From contig CAIWHK010000006.1 of assembly GCA_903912525.1 (NCBI GenBank), forward strand, positions 1-64,000: 64,000 nucleotides of DNA. Reading direction: 5' to 3'. How positions within the stretch are numbered: position 1 is the stretch's first letter; the number at the start of each line of letters is the position of its first letter. Position numbers and translations under genes: made by a program. Positions 1 through 6,740 of this stretch are shown one piece after another. Source of the DNA: an uncultured bacterium (GTDB taxonomy: Bacteria; Krumholzibacteriota; Krumholzibacteriia; LZORAL124-64-63). Under the pieces are notes generated by a model that ran no database searches, was not told the DNA's origin, and worked only from the letters and a program-made list of their open reading frames with translations.

Positions 1-1
1 G

Positions 2-577
2 GCCGGTGGCGGCGGCCGCCAGACGGCACCTGCGCCGGCGCATCCGGCCGCCCTGGCGCCCGAACGTCCGCGCTACGCGGGACCGACCGGGGGCGGTGCC
101 TCGAAGGCGTCGTCGCCGGCTCCGGCCGCGCCGGCGGCACCCGACATGACCAGCGCAGATCGCGCCGTGCCCGGCTGGACGCGCTATATCGACACCCTGA
201 TGAAGAAGCACCCACGCCTGGCCTCGTGCCTGATGATGGGGCTTCCCGAGCGCGACGATGCGGCCGGCTGCCTGCGCGTGTCGTTCGAGGCGGACAAGAA
301 GTTCATGGTCGACAGCATCGCCGGCGACACCGGCGTGCTCGCCGCACTGGCCGAGGCCCAGTGGGGCACGCCGCTGAAGGTCGTGCTCGAATACGGGCCG
401 CGCGGCCAGCAGGCCGCGGTGACCGAAGAGATCCGCCAGGAAGTGGCGCCGACCCATGTCGAGGAACTGAACCGGGCCTGCGCCGCCGACCAGGCGCTGG
501 GCGACCTGGTGGACATGATCGGCGGCCAGCCGCTGCCCGAGAGCGAGCGCAGCCGCTGGGATCCGCCCGCGAACTGA
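2..577 (+). CDS. dnaX: DNA polymerase III subunit gamma/tau, C-terminal part (5' truncated)
   Basis: The reading frame is open to the left window edge, so only the last 191 residues are seen. The first ~50 are an Ala/Pro/Gly-rich linker. From about the methionine at 146 a compact domain follows (PGWTRYIDTLMKKHPRLASC...), resembling the C-terminal region of DnaX clamp-loader subunits. The ATPase part, which loads the sliding clamp in replication, lies outside the window. The assignment rests on this domain and on the classical gene order dnaX-ybaB-recR found in many bacteria. The methionine at 146 is internal, not a start. Confidence 0.8.
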   Translation, partial: AGGGGRQTAPAPAHPAALAPERPRYAGPTGGGASKASSPAPAAPAAPDMTSADRAVPGWTRYIDTLMKKHPRLASCLMMGLPERDDAAGCLRVSFEADKKFMVDSIAGDTGVLAALAEAQWGTPLKVVLEYGPRGQQAAVTEEIRQEVAPTHVEELNRACAADQALGDLVDMIGGQPLPESERSRWDPPAN

Positions 578-641
578 CGCGGCCCTGCGCGGCGACCCCT
601 CGACGGGATTCAACGAAACATCCGGACAGCAGGGAGGACCC

Positions 642-965
642 ATGGACATCCGCGTGTTGATGAAGCAGGCCCAGGCGATGCAGGCCAAGATGGCCAAGGC
701 GCAGGCCGAGCTCGAGGGCAAGGAAGTGACCGCCGAGGTCGGCGGCGGCCAGGTGAAGGTCGTCATGAACGGCAAGCACCGGGTCAAGAGCATCGTGATC
801 GCACCGTCGGCCGTCGATCCCGAAGATGTCGAGTTCCTGCAGGACCTCGTGCTTGCCGCCGTGAACGAGGCTGTCGCCGCCGTGGACGCGATGGTCGAGG
901 CGGACATGGGCTCGGTGACGGCCGGCATGAATGTGCCGGGGCTGAACCTGCCGGGGATGGGCTGA
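642..965 (+). CDS. ybaB: YbaB/EbfC family nucleoid-associated protein
   Basis: A 107-residue protein of the usual family length. It starts with an amphipathic helix (MDIRVLMKQAQAMQAKMAKA), followed by the family's beta core (VTAEVGGGQVKVVMNGKHRV) and a C-terminal helix with a short Gly/Met-rich tail. YbaB proteins are dimeric DNA-binding proteins of the nucleoid, almost always encoded between dnaX and recR, as here. A GGGAGG ribosome binding site at 632-637 supports the ATG start. It is probably cotranscribed with recR, which begins 2 nt after its stop. Confidence 0.93.
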   Translation: MDIRVLMKQAQAMQAKMAKAQAELEGKEVTAEVGGGQVKVVMNGKHRVKSIVIAPSAVDPEDVEFLQDLVLAAVNEAVAAVDAMVEADMGSVTAGMNVPGLNLPGMG

Positions 966-967
966 AC

Positions 968-1648
968 GTGGAGAACGCGCGCGGTGGGGGCGGCCTGTCC
1001 GGCGGCGGCCTGTCCGGTGGCGGCTTGTCCGGCGGGGACGGAGGCGAGTTTCAGTCGCCGGCGCTCGAGCGCCTGGTCCGCAGCCTCAGCCGCCTGCCCG
1101 GGCTTGGCCGCAAGTCGGCCACGCGCGTGGCGCTCCACCTGCTGACCGGAGGCGGCGCCGAGGCGCACGCCGAGGAGCTGACGACGGCCCTGGGCGAGGC
1201 CCGCAGCCAGGTGCGCACCTGCACCCGATGCGGGGCGATCACCGAGCCGGACCCCTGCCGGATATGCACGTCCGAGCGCCGCGATCGCTCTCAACTGTGC
1301 GTGGTCGCCAGCCCGGTCGATGTCCTGCCGATGGAGAAGGCCGGGTTCTTTCGCGGGCGCTATTTCGTCCTGGGCGGGCTGCTGTCGCCCATCGACGGGG
1401 TCCGGGCCGGCGACCTGCCGTTCGAGCGCCTCCTGGACCGCCTGCAGGATGGGCCGGTCACCGAGCTGATCATCGCCCTGGACGCCAGCGTGGAGGGGGA
1501 GACGACGGCCCTCTATATCCAGAGGCTGTTGTCCGGCAACCCGTTGCAGCTGACGCGACTGGCCACCGGCATCCCCGTGGGCGGGGCCCTGGCCTACACG
1601 GACGAAGTGACCCTCCAGCGCGCCTTCCAGTTCCGCCGTACCTTCTGA
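968..1648 (+). CDS. recR: Recombination mediator protein RecR
   Basis: RecR acts with RecO/RecF in loading RecA at gaps. The helix-hairpin-helix region is visible (LERLVRSLSRLPGLGRKSAT), then a four-cysteine zinc motif (CTRCGAITEPDPCRIC) and a TOPRIM domain (LCVVASPVDVLPMEK...). At 226 residues it is about 25 longer than typical RecR. The extra part is an N-terminal glycine-rich stretch with GGGLS repeated three times by a 15-bp tandem repeat. The GTG start lies 2 nt after ybaB, and no other in-frame start precedes the conserved region, so the extension appears to be translated. Confidence 0.94.
   Translation: MENARGGGGLSGGGLSGGGLSGGDGGEFQSPALERLVRSLSRLPGLGRKSATRVALHLLTGGGAEAHAEELTTALGEARSQVRTCTRCGAITEPDPCRICTSERRDRSQLCVVASPVDVLPMEKAGFFRGRYFVLGGLLSPIDGVRAGDLPFERLLDRLQDGPVTELIIALDASVEGETTALYIQRLLSGNPLQLTRLATGIPVGGALAYTDEVTLQRAFQFRRTF
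990..1034 (+). repeat. 15-bp tandem repeat in the 5' end of recR (3 units)
   Basis: The heptamer cctgtcc/cttgtcc recurs exactly every 15 nt at 994, 1009 and 1024 within a GGC-rich unit and encodes three GGGLS pentapeptides. The array stays in frame and lies before the conserved helix-hairpin-helix domain. Confidence 0.9.
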
Positions 1649-1788
1649 TCCCGGACGACCCTACCCTCCTCTGTGGCCCCCGTGGCCTCCGTGGCCTCCC
1701 CGGCGACCTCGGTGCCAATTCCGCATTCAAGTGGTTGGGCTTCCGGTCGATATCCGTCTGGCGTCATGATCGTTTGCCCTGCGGCAGA

Positions 1789-1807
1789 CCGGGCCGGACT
1801 GGCCCGG
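1789..1807 (+). promoter_or_regulatory. Hairpin directly upstream of the mglB ribosome binding site
   Basis: A perfect 7-bp inverted repeat (CCGGGCC, 5-nt loop, GGCCCGG) ends one base before the AGGAG at 1809-1813 that serves mglB. It could influence translation or be a remnant of a terminator after recR, but no T-run follows. The rest of the 173-nt recR-mglB gap holds a duplicated 9-mer (gtggcctcc) and no clear promoter. Confidence 0.4.
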
Positions 1808-1821
1808 CAGGAGTGCGGTTC

Positions 1822-2319
1822 ATGGTCAGAGCTGAGTGGGCCATCTTCGAAGAAGACTACTGGGCCATCAACAACGTGTTGGATGACCTGCTGCGCAGCA
1901 GCCGGGCGACCAACGTGGTGTTGATCGACCGGACGGGCCAGCTGGTCAGCCAGTGCGGTCCTTCGGTCGACTTCGACCTGACCAGCTTCGCCTCGCTGTG
2001 CGCCGCCGATTTCGAGGCGAACTACCAGTTGGCCAAGCTGATCGGCGAGCGCGACTTCAGCACGCTGTTCCACCAGGGCGCGCGCGAGAGCATGTACCTG
2101 GCGAAGATCACCAAGGGCGTGGTGCTGGTGGTCCTGTTCGCCAAGAGCACGACGCTCGGCCTGGTGCGGCTGCGGGTCAAGCGCGCGGTCGAGGAACTGA
2201 ACGAAGTCATGGAGCATCTCTACGAGAAGCTCGAGTACCGCAACGAGGAATACGACACCTTCGACGAGACCTTCGCGCGCGGCGTGGAGGCCGAGATCGA
2301 CAACCTGTTCGCCGAATAG
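1822..2319 (+). CDS. mglB: Roadblock/LC7 protein, MglB-type GTPase-activating partner of MglA
   Basis: The 165-residue product has the Roadblock/LC7 pattern: an alpha-beta start (INNVLDDLLRSSRATNVVLIDRTGQLVSQCG), a central DFEANYQLAKLIGE segment and a second sheet (MYLAKITKGVVLVVLF). It ends in a long charged helix and tail. MglB is a homodimeric GAP for the Ras-like GTPase MglA, which sets front-rear polarity in Myxococcus. The ATG at 1822 is chosen because AGGAG sits 8 nt upstream and because the frame farther upstream is only the shadow of recR. mglA follows 46 nt downstream, the same order as in Myxococcus. Confidence 0.85.
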   Translation: MVRAEWAIFEEDYWAINNVLDDLLRSSRATNVVLIDRTGQLVSQCGPSVDFDLTSFASLCAADFEANYQLAKLIGERDFSTLFHQGARESMYLAKITKGVVLVVLFAKSTTLGLVRLRVKRAVEELNEVMEHLYEKLEYRNEEYDTFDETFARGVEAEIDNLFAE

Positions 2320-2365
2320 GGATGCAGGAAGCCGGCCCTGTCACCGGCAGCCAAAGGGGAAAGAC

Positions 2366-2950
2366 GTGTCGCTCATCAACTACTCTTCGCGCGAGATCAA
2401 CTGCAAGGTGGTCTATTACGGCCCCGGTCTCGGCGGGAAGACGACCAACATCCAGTATGTCTACGAGAAGCTCGCACCCGAGACCAAGGGCAAGCTCGTG
2501 ACGCTGGCGACGGAGATGGACCGCACGCTCTTCTTCGATTTCCTGCCACTGGAGCTGGGCGAGGTCAAGGGCTTCAAGACGCGCTTCCACCTCTACACGG
2601 TGCCCGGCCAGGTGTACTACAACGCCAGCCGCAAGCTGATCCTGCGGGGCGTGGACGGCATCGTCTTCGTGGGCGACAGCAGCGAGGCGCGCTTCGACGC
2701 GAACATCGAGGCGCTGTACAACCTGCACGACAACCTGAAGGAATACGACCTGAGCCTCGAGCAGATCCCGTTCGTGATGCAGTGGAACAAGCGCGACGTG
2801 CCGGACGCGATCCCCACCGCCGAGCTGAACGAGGAACTGAATCCCGAAGGTTACGACTTCTTCGAGGGCATCGCCGTGCAGGGCGTGGGCGTCTTCGACA
2901 CGCTCAAGTGCGTGGCGAAGAAGGTGCTCAGGCAGCTGCAGACGAGCTGA
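2366..2950 (+). CDS. mglA: Ras-like small GTPase MglA
   Basis: A 194-residue small GTPase. The P-loop is G19-PGLGGKTT-27, the switch II region carries TVPGQ with Thr78 and Gln82, and the base-recognition motif is N141-K-R-D144. These positions match those cited for Myxococcus xanthus MglA, including the Thr in place of the usual Asp of DxxG. The GTG start has an AAAGGGGA site 5-12 nt upstream. With MglB it would form a GTP-dependent polarity switch. In this organism the output (motility, pili or envelope placement) cannot be told from the window. A strong terminator follows. Confidence 0.95.
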   Translation: MSLINYSSREINCKVVYYGPGLGGKTTNIQYVYEKLAPETKGKLVTLATEMDRTLFFDFLPLELGEVKGFKTRFHLYTVPGQVYYNASRKLILRGVDGIVFVGDSSEARFDANIEALYNLHDNLKEYDLSLEQIPFVMQWNKRDVPDAIPTAELNEELNPEGYDFFEGIAVQGVGVFDTLKCVAKKVLRQLQTS

Positions 2951-2983
2951 CGCCGGGAACGCGGACATCGCGAAACGGCGGTT

Positions 2984-3011
2984 GCGCGGCCGGAGACGGC
3001 CGCGCTTCGCT
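2984..3011 (+). terminator. Rho-independent-type terminator after mglA
   Basis: Perfect 9-bp G+C stem (GCGCGGCCG / CGGCCGCGC) with a GAGA tetraloop, followed by TTCGCTTT. It lies between mglA and the convergent minus-strand operon ending at 3056. Confidence 0.75.
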
Positions 3012-3055
3012 TTGGGGAAACGCGGCCGGCCGGGAGCAGCGTGATTCGGGCCCTG

Positions 3056-3490
3056 TCAGTCCGCGGGGGCGCGCCGCAGCGAGGCCAGATGGTCGGCGAA
3101 GACCTCGTTGAACAGCGCGCCGGGTCGCCGTTCGCGCAGGCGGGCGACGATGTCGGGGCCCTCGGCGCCCAGTTCGTGCATGATCAGCCCGGCCACGAGC
3201 GCCGACCGGTTGTAGCCCATCCCGCAGTGCGACAGCACGGCGTGGCCGTCGCGGACCAGATCGGCGCCCATGCGGGCGATGGCGCGCAGCTTGGCGGTGT
3301 TGGGCAGGTCGTCGTCGTGGATGGGGAAATAGACGTACAGCCAGCGGTCCGGCACCGTCGGCACGCCCATGTCGAGGTCGCCCTCGAGGTCGATCACGAC
3401 GTCCACGCCGTGGCGCTCAAGGACTTCCCAGCTCGTGATGGCCGGCGAGATGAACAGCCGGCCGTCGTCATCCACGTTGAACAGTTCCAC
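3056..3490 (-). CDS. Dual-specificity/tyrosine phosphatase family protein
   Basis: The 144-residue product carries the cysteine-phosphatase signature HCGMGYNRS (C-x5-R) and an upstream DDDLP segment that can supply the general acid, so it should hydrolyse phosphoesters on proteins or small molecules. The preferred start is the GTG at 3490, just past the stop of the upstream aspartokinase-homoserine dehydrogenase gene and preceded by a G-rich site (GGGGGGATT). An in-frame ATG at 3523 would overlap that gene by about 30 nt. It is the last gene of the riboswitch-led methionine/threonine operon. A link to amino acid metabolism is suggested only by this position. Confidence 0.8.
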   Translation of the reverse strand: MELFNVDDDGRLFISPAITSWEVLERHGVDVVIDLEGDLDMGVPTVPDRWLYVYFPIHDDDLPNTAKLRAIARMGADLVRDGHAVLSHCGMGYNRSALVAGLIMHELGAEGPDIVARLRERRPGALFNEVFADHLASLRRAPAD

Positions 3491-3492
3491 GG

Positions 3493-5190
3493 TCAATCCC
3501 CCCGGTTTTCCCCAGCGTAACATGGGGCTGCATTGGTGGCGAGCAGTGCGCGTCCACGCGCCAGCTCGAGCAGGTCGCCCACCACGGCCTCGGCCGTCGG
3601 CCAGCGTCCGGCTCCGCCGCCGAGAAGGCACTCACGGCTGCCGTCCGTCCTGTCGATGACGACCACGTTCTGCTCACCGCGCGCCTGTCGCAACGGTGAA
3701 TCCGCAGCCGGGCACTCCAGGGCCACGCGCGCCCGCCAGCCGTCGGCGGTGCGCTCGAGAGAGGCTACCTGCCGCAGGCCCGGGCGCAGGGCCGCCGCCG
3801 TGATGGGCTCGCACGATACCTCGTCCTCGCGCAACGGGGGGCCGCCATGCAGGAGCGCGACCGTGCACAGCTTGGCCGCCGCATCGCGTCCGTCGAGGTC
3901 GCGCGAAGGGTCGGCCTCGGCCAGGCCGCGTGCGCGCGCCTCGGCCACCGCCGCCTCCAGTGACCACCCGCGTTCACATTGCTCGAGCACGAAGTTCGCC
4001 GTGCCGTTCAGCACGCCGCTGAGCGCCCGGAGCGGCACGCCGCCGTCGCGCCCGAGCGCTTCCAGCACCGGCACCGAACCGCCGACGGCGGCCCCGGCCA
4101 GAAGGCGTGCGTCCCGGCGACGCGCAACGGACAGCAGTGCCTCGCCGTGGGCGGCCAGAAGGTCCTTGTTGGCCGTCACCACCGGCGTGCCCCGGTCCAG
4201 CGCCGCCAGGATCGCGTGGCGGGCGCTGTCGGTGCCGCCCATGACCTCGACGACCACGTCGACGTCGGCACCCGCCAGCGCCACCGGGTCGGTGAAGGTC
4301 GGCGCCGGCGGGCCGAACGGGCGCAGCTTGCGCACGGCGACGCCGACCAGGCGGAACCGCCTGGGGTCGTCGGCCAGCAGGTGGGCCACGCCGCCGCCGA
4401 CGCTGCCGTGCCCCAGCAGCGCAACCCGCAGCGGTGCGACCGGCGGCAGCGGTTCGCCGGCAACGGACGGGCCATGGCCGATGCGCGTCCAGGTGGTGGC
4501 GTTCAGGGCGCCGAGCTCGAAGTCCAGCCGGTGACGGCGCGCGAACCGGATCGCCTTGTGCTGGATGATGGAGCCGTCGGTGGCCAGGGCGTCGCGCCAG
4601 GTGGCGGCGGCGAAGCGGCGGGCGCTGCCGCCGGGCAGCGCCGGGTCACGGTCATAGAGGCCGTCGACATCCTTCACCAGCAGGCAGCGCGCGGCGCCGA
4701 GCGCCCGCGCCAGGCACAGGGCCGTGAGGTCCGAGCCGCCGCGGCCCAGCAACACCGTGCGGCCGCCCCGGTCCCGCGCGATATAGCCGGGGCAGACGAC
4801 GACGCCGGGTCCGGCGAGCGCGCCACGCAGCGCGGACGTCGCTGCGGCCACCGGTTGCGCATCGGTGGCGGGGCCGCGGGCCCGCAACCCCGCCGACAGG
4901 CAGGCGCAAGGCACGCCGGCGCGCTCGAGCAGGGCGGCCAACAGGGCCGCGCTCTCTCGCTCGCCGCCGGCGGCCATCTCGGCTCGCGCGTGCGACTCCG
5001 CCGCGAGACCGAGCCGGTTGGCCCGGGCCAGCAGTTCGTCGGTGCGCCCGGCCAACGCCGAGACGACGGCCACGACGCGCCAGCCGTCGCGTCGCCAGCG
5101 GTAGATCTCATGGACGGCGCCGCCGAGGCTGGCCTCGTCACGCAGCACCGAGCCGCCGAACTTCAGGACGATCAGGGGGGCGTCGCTCAT
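3493..5190 (-). CDS. Bifunctional aspartokinase / homoserine dehydrogenase lacking ACT domains
   Basis: 565 residues. Residues 1-245 are an aspartokinase (KFGGSV at 10-15, GRGGSD at 149-154). Residues ~255-545 are a homoserine dehydrogenase: NAD(P)-binding GHGSVGGG from 260, TANKDLL, LSGVLNGTANF and the substrate motif ADPSRDLDGRDAAAKL. Enzymes of the ThrA/MetL type are about 810-820 residues because two ACT-containing regulatory segments lie between the domains. Here the kinase runs almost directly into the dehydrogenase, with only a ~10-residue linker and no C-terminal ACT. Allosteric control by threonine or lysine is therefore not expected. Its ATG overlaps the stop of the MetB-type gene (ATGA), indicating coupling. 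Confidence 0.93.
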   Translation of the reverse strand: MSDAPLIVLKFGGSVLRDEASLGGAVHEIYRWRRDGWRVVAVVSALAGRTDELLARANRLGLAAESHARAEMAAGGERESAALLAALLERAGVPCACLSAGLRARGPATDAQPVAAATSALRGALAGPGVVVCPGYIARDRGGRTVLLGRGGSDLTALCLARALGAARCLLVKDVDGLYDRDPALPGGSARRFAAATWRDALATDGSIIQHKAIRFARRHRLDFELGALNATTWTRIGHGPSVAGEPLPPVAPLRVALLGHGSVGGGVAHLLADDPRRFRLVGVAVRKLRPFGPPAPTFTDPVALAGADVDVVVEVMGGTDSARHAILAALDRGTPVVTANKDLLAAHGEALLSVARRRDARLLAGAAVGGSVPVLEALGRDGGVPLRALSGVLNGTANFVLEQCERGWSLEAAVAEARARGLAEADPSRDLDGRDAAAKLCTVALLHGGPPLREDEVSCEPITAAALRPGLRQVASLERTADGWRARVALECPAADSPLRQARGEQNVVVIDRTDGSRECLLGGGAGRWPTAEAVVGDLLELARGRALLATNAAPCYAGENRGD

Positions 5191-6377
5191 CGCGCCACCT
5201 CCGCCGTGATCGTCGCGAGGGCCGACTCGAGGTCGTCCCGGATGTCGGCGATGGACTCGAGTCCGACCGACAGCCGCAGCAGGCCGTCGCGGACCCCGGC
5301 CGCCGCGCGTGCTTCCGGCGAGAGGTCGGCATGCGTCATCGACGCGGGGTGGGTGACCAGGGTCTCGACCGAACCGACGTGCTCGACGAGTCGGCACAGG
5401 CGCAATGCCCCGGCCACCCGGCGCGCGGCGGACAGCCCGCCGCTGACCTCGAAGCTGAGCACGGCGCCGTGCGCGCCGAGGTGCTGGGCGTCCGCCAGTT
5501 GGGCGTGGCCGAGCGACGGGTAGTGCGCGCGTGCCACGGCGGGGTGCCCGGCCAGCCACTGCGCCAGCGTCTCGGCCGACGCGGACTGCGCCCGCAGGCG
5601 CAGCGGCAGCGTCTTGATGCCCTGCAGCGTCAGCCAGGCGTGCTGCGGCGTCTGGATGGCGCCGGTGCTCTTGCGGACGAAGCGGATGCGTTCAAGCAGC
5701 GCGTTGTCGCGGGTGACGACCGACCCGCCGGGCGCGACCGAGTGGCCGTCGATGAACTTCGTGGTGGAGGTGACCGTGACGTCGGCGCCCAGTTCGAGTG
5801 GTTGCTGCAGCGCCGGCGTCAGGAACGTGTTGTCCACGACGAGGCGCGCGCCGGCGCCGCGCGCGATGGCCGCGATCGCGCGCAGGTCGGTCACCTCGAG
5901 CGTGGGGTTGGCCGGCGTCTCGACGAAGATGACGCGCGTGCGCACTGTCACCGCCGCCGCGACGGCGGCCGGTGACGTGGAGTCGACGAACGTGGTGTCG
6001 ATGCCGAGCGGCGCGAGCACCTGCTGCAGCAGTCGCGTCGTGCCGCCGTAGACCGCGCGCCCGCAAACCACGTGATCGCCCGCCTTCACCAGCGCCAGCA
6101 GCAGCGCCGTCTCGGCGGCCAGGCCCGTGCTGAAACACACTGCCGGTGGCGCGCCCTCGAGTGTGCCGAGCACGTCCTCGAGCGCGCTGACGGTCGGGTT
6201 CGACACGCGCGAGTACTGGTGTTCGGCGCGGCTGTCGACGCCGTCGCGGCAGAACGTCGTGGACTGGACAATGGGTGTGACAAGCGGTTGGCCGTCGGCG
6301 AAACCGGCGCCGGCGCGGCAACAGATGCTGTCGATCGAGGTGAGGACGGAGGCCGAAGCCGTGGTTCTGTTCGTCAT
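5187..6377 (-). CDS. metB: Cystathionine gamma-synthase / O-acyl-homoserine sulfhydrylase family PLP enzyme
   Basis: A 396-residue Cys/Met-metabolism PLP enzyme. It shows the N-terminal substrate loop (QYSRVSNPTVSALE), the PLP-contacting FSTGLAA turn, VVDNTF with the pyridine-binding Asp, and the Schiff-base Lys207 in TSTTKFIDGHS. The length fits MetB, MetC or MetZ rather than the longer MetY, but sequence alone does not separate gamma-synthase from sulfhydrylase. The ATG at 6377 is preceded by GGGGGT, and the longer upstream frame runs through the riboswitch. It uses activated homoserine made from the product of the next gene. The SAM riboswitch upstream indicates methionine-responsive expression. 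Confidence 0.88.
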   Translation of the reverse strand: MTNRTTASASVLTSIDSICCRAGAGFADGQPLVTPIVQSTTFCRDGVDSRAEHQYSRVSNPTVSALEDVLGTLEGAPPAVCFSTGLAAETALLLALVKAGDHVVCGRAVYGGTTRLLQQVLAPLGIDTTFVDSTSPAAVAAAVTVRTRVIFVETPANPTLEVTDLRAIAAIARGAGARLVVDNTFLTPALQQPLELGADVTVTSTTKFIDGHSVAPGGSVVTRDNALLERIRFVRKSTGAIQTPQHAWLTLQGIKTLPLRLRAQSASAETLAQWLAGHPAVARAHYPSLGHAQLADAQHLGAHGAVLSFEVSGGLSAARRVAGALRLCRLVEHVGSVETLVTHPASMTHADLSPEARAAAGVRDGLLRLSVGLESIADIRDDLESALATITAEVAR

Positions 6378-6378
6378 G

Positions 6379-6399
6379 CCGTTACCCCCAGGGGTACGG
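6379..6399 (-). promoter_or_regulatory. Hairpin sequestering the ribosome binding site of the MetB-type gene
   Basis: Read on the minus strand, CCGTACCC pairs with GGGTAACGG (8 bp, one bulged A, 4-nt CTGG loop). The 3' strand contains the GGGGGT ribosome binding site, and the stem ends one base before the ATG. It is a plausible translational OFF structure for the riboswitch 110 nt upstream. Confidence 0.6.
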
Positions 6400-6510
6400 C
6401 ACCAAGAGCGGCGATGTGCGGCGTGATCGCGGTGGTCCCGGACCTTCAGCGCACGCGCCGGCTGTCCGGGGTCCTTTTTGACGGTTCCCGCCCCGATGGC
6501 GGCTCCGCCC

Positions 6511-6606
6511 GCATCAGCCCGACACGAGGTCGGCTGCGGCACCGCGGCGGGGTCATTCCCGCTCGGTTGCCGTCCCGGTCCGCAGGGCCCCGGGAACTCT
6601 TGATGC
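6511..6606 (-). promoter_or_regulatory. SAM-I-class (SAM-I/SAM-IV clan) riboswitch
   Basis: On the minus strand the element begins and ends with a perfect P1 helix, GCATCA pairing with TGATGC. Directly inside lie the conserved AAGAG, then CGGCAACC, GGTGCC and a P4-like hairpin (CCGAC, CTCGT loop, GTCGG). These blocks and their order match SAM-I-type aptamers. The aptamer starts about 13 nt after the predicted transcription start and precedes a methionine-biosynthesis gene. I cannot decide between the SAM-I and SAM-I/IV variant architecture without a covariance model. Confidence 0.82.
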
Positions 6607-6625
6607 AAGTCTCTACTGGCGGCGC

Positions 6626-6654
6626 AATCTATCGGCGACCAAGCCGGTTGTCAA
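6626..6654 (-). promoter_or_regulatory. Sigma70-type promoter of the met operon
   Basis: Minus strand TTGACA (6654-6649), a 17-nt spacer and TAGATT (6631-6626), about 20 nt upstream of the riboswitch. The 363-nt gap 6378-6740 thus holds this promoter, the aptamer and the site-covering hairpin. No clear plus-strand promoter for the divergent gene was found in it. Confidence 0.72.
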
Positions 6655-6740
6655 GCGGATCGCGCGAATGGCAGGCGGCTTGCTCCCTGGAAACCGGAGA
6701 CAGGCAGCAACGGCTAGCCGCCCACCCGAAAGGTCATCAA

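Noticed and set aside
6378-6608. N-terminal extension of the MetB-type protein up to 6608
   Set aside because: The extra 77 codons run through the SAM riboswitch and the site-covering hairpin; the ATG at 6377 has the ribosome binding site.
6599-6740. Plus-strand promoter for the dCache-CheD gene
   Set aside because: TTGATG and TTGTCA elements occur, but no -10 hexamer at acceptable spacing was convincing.
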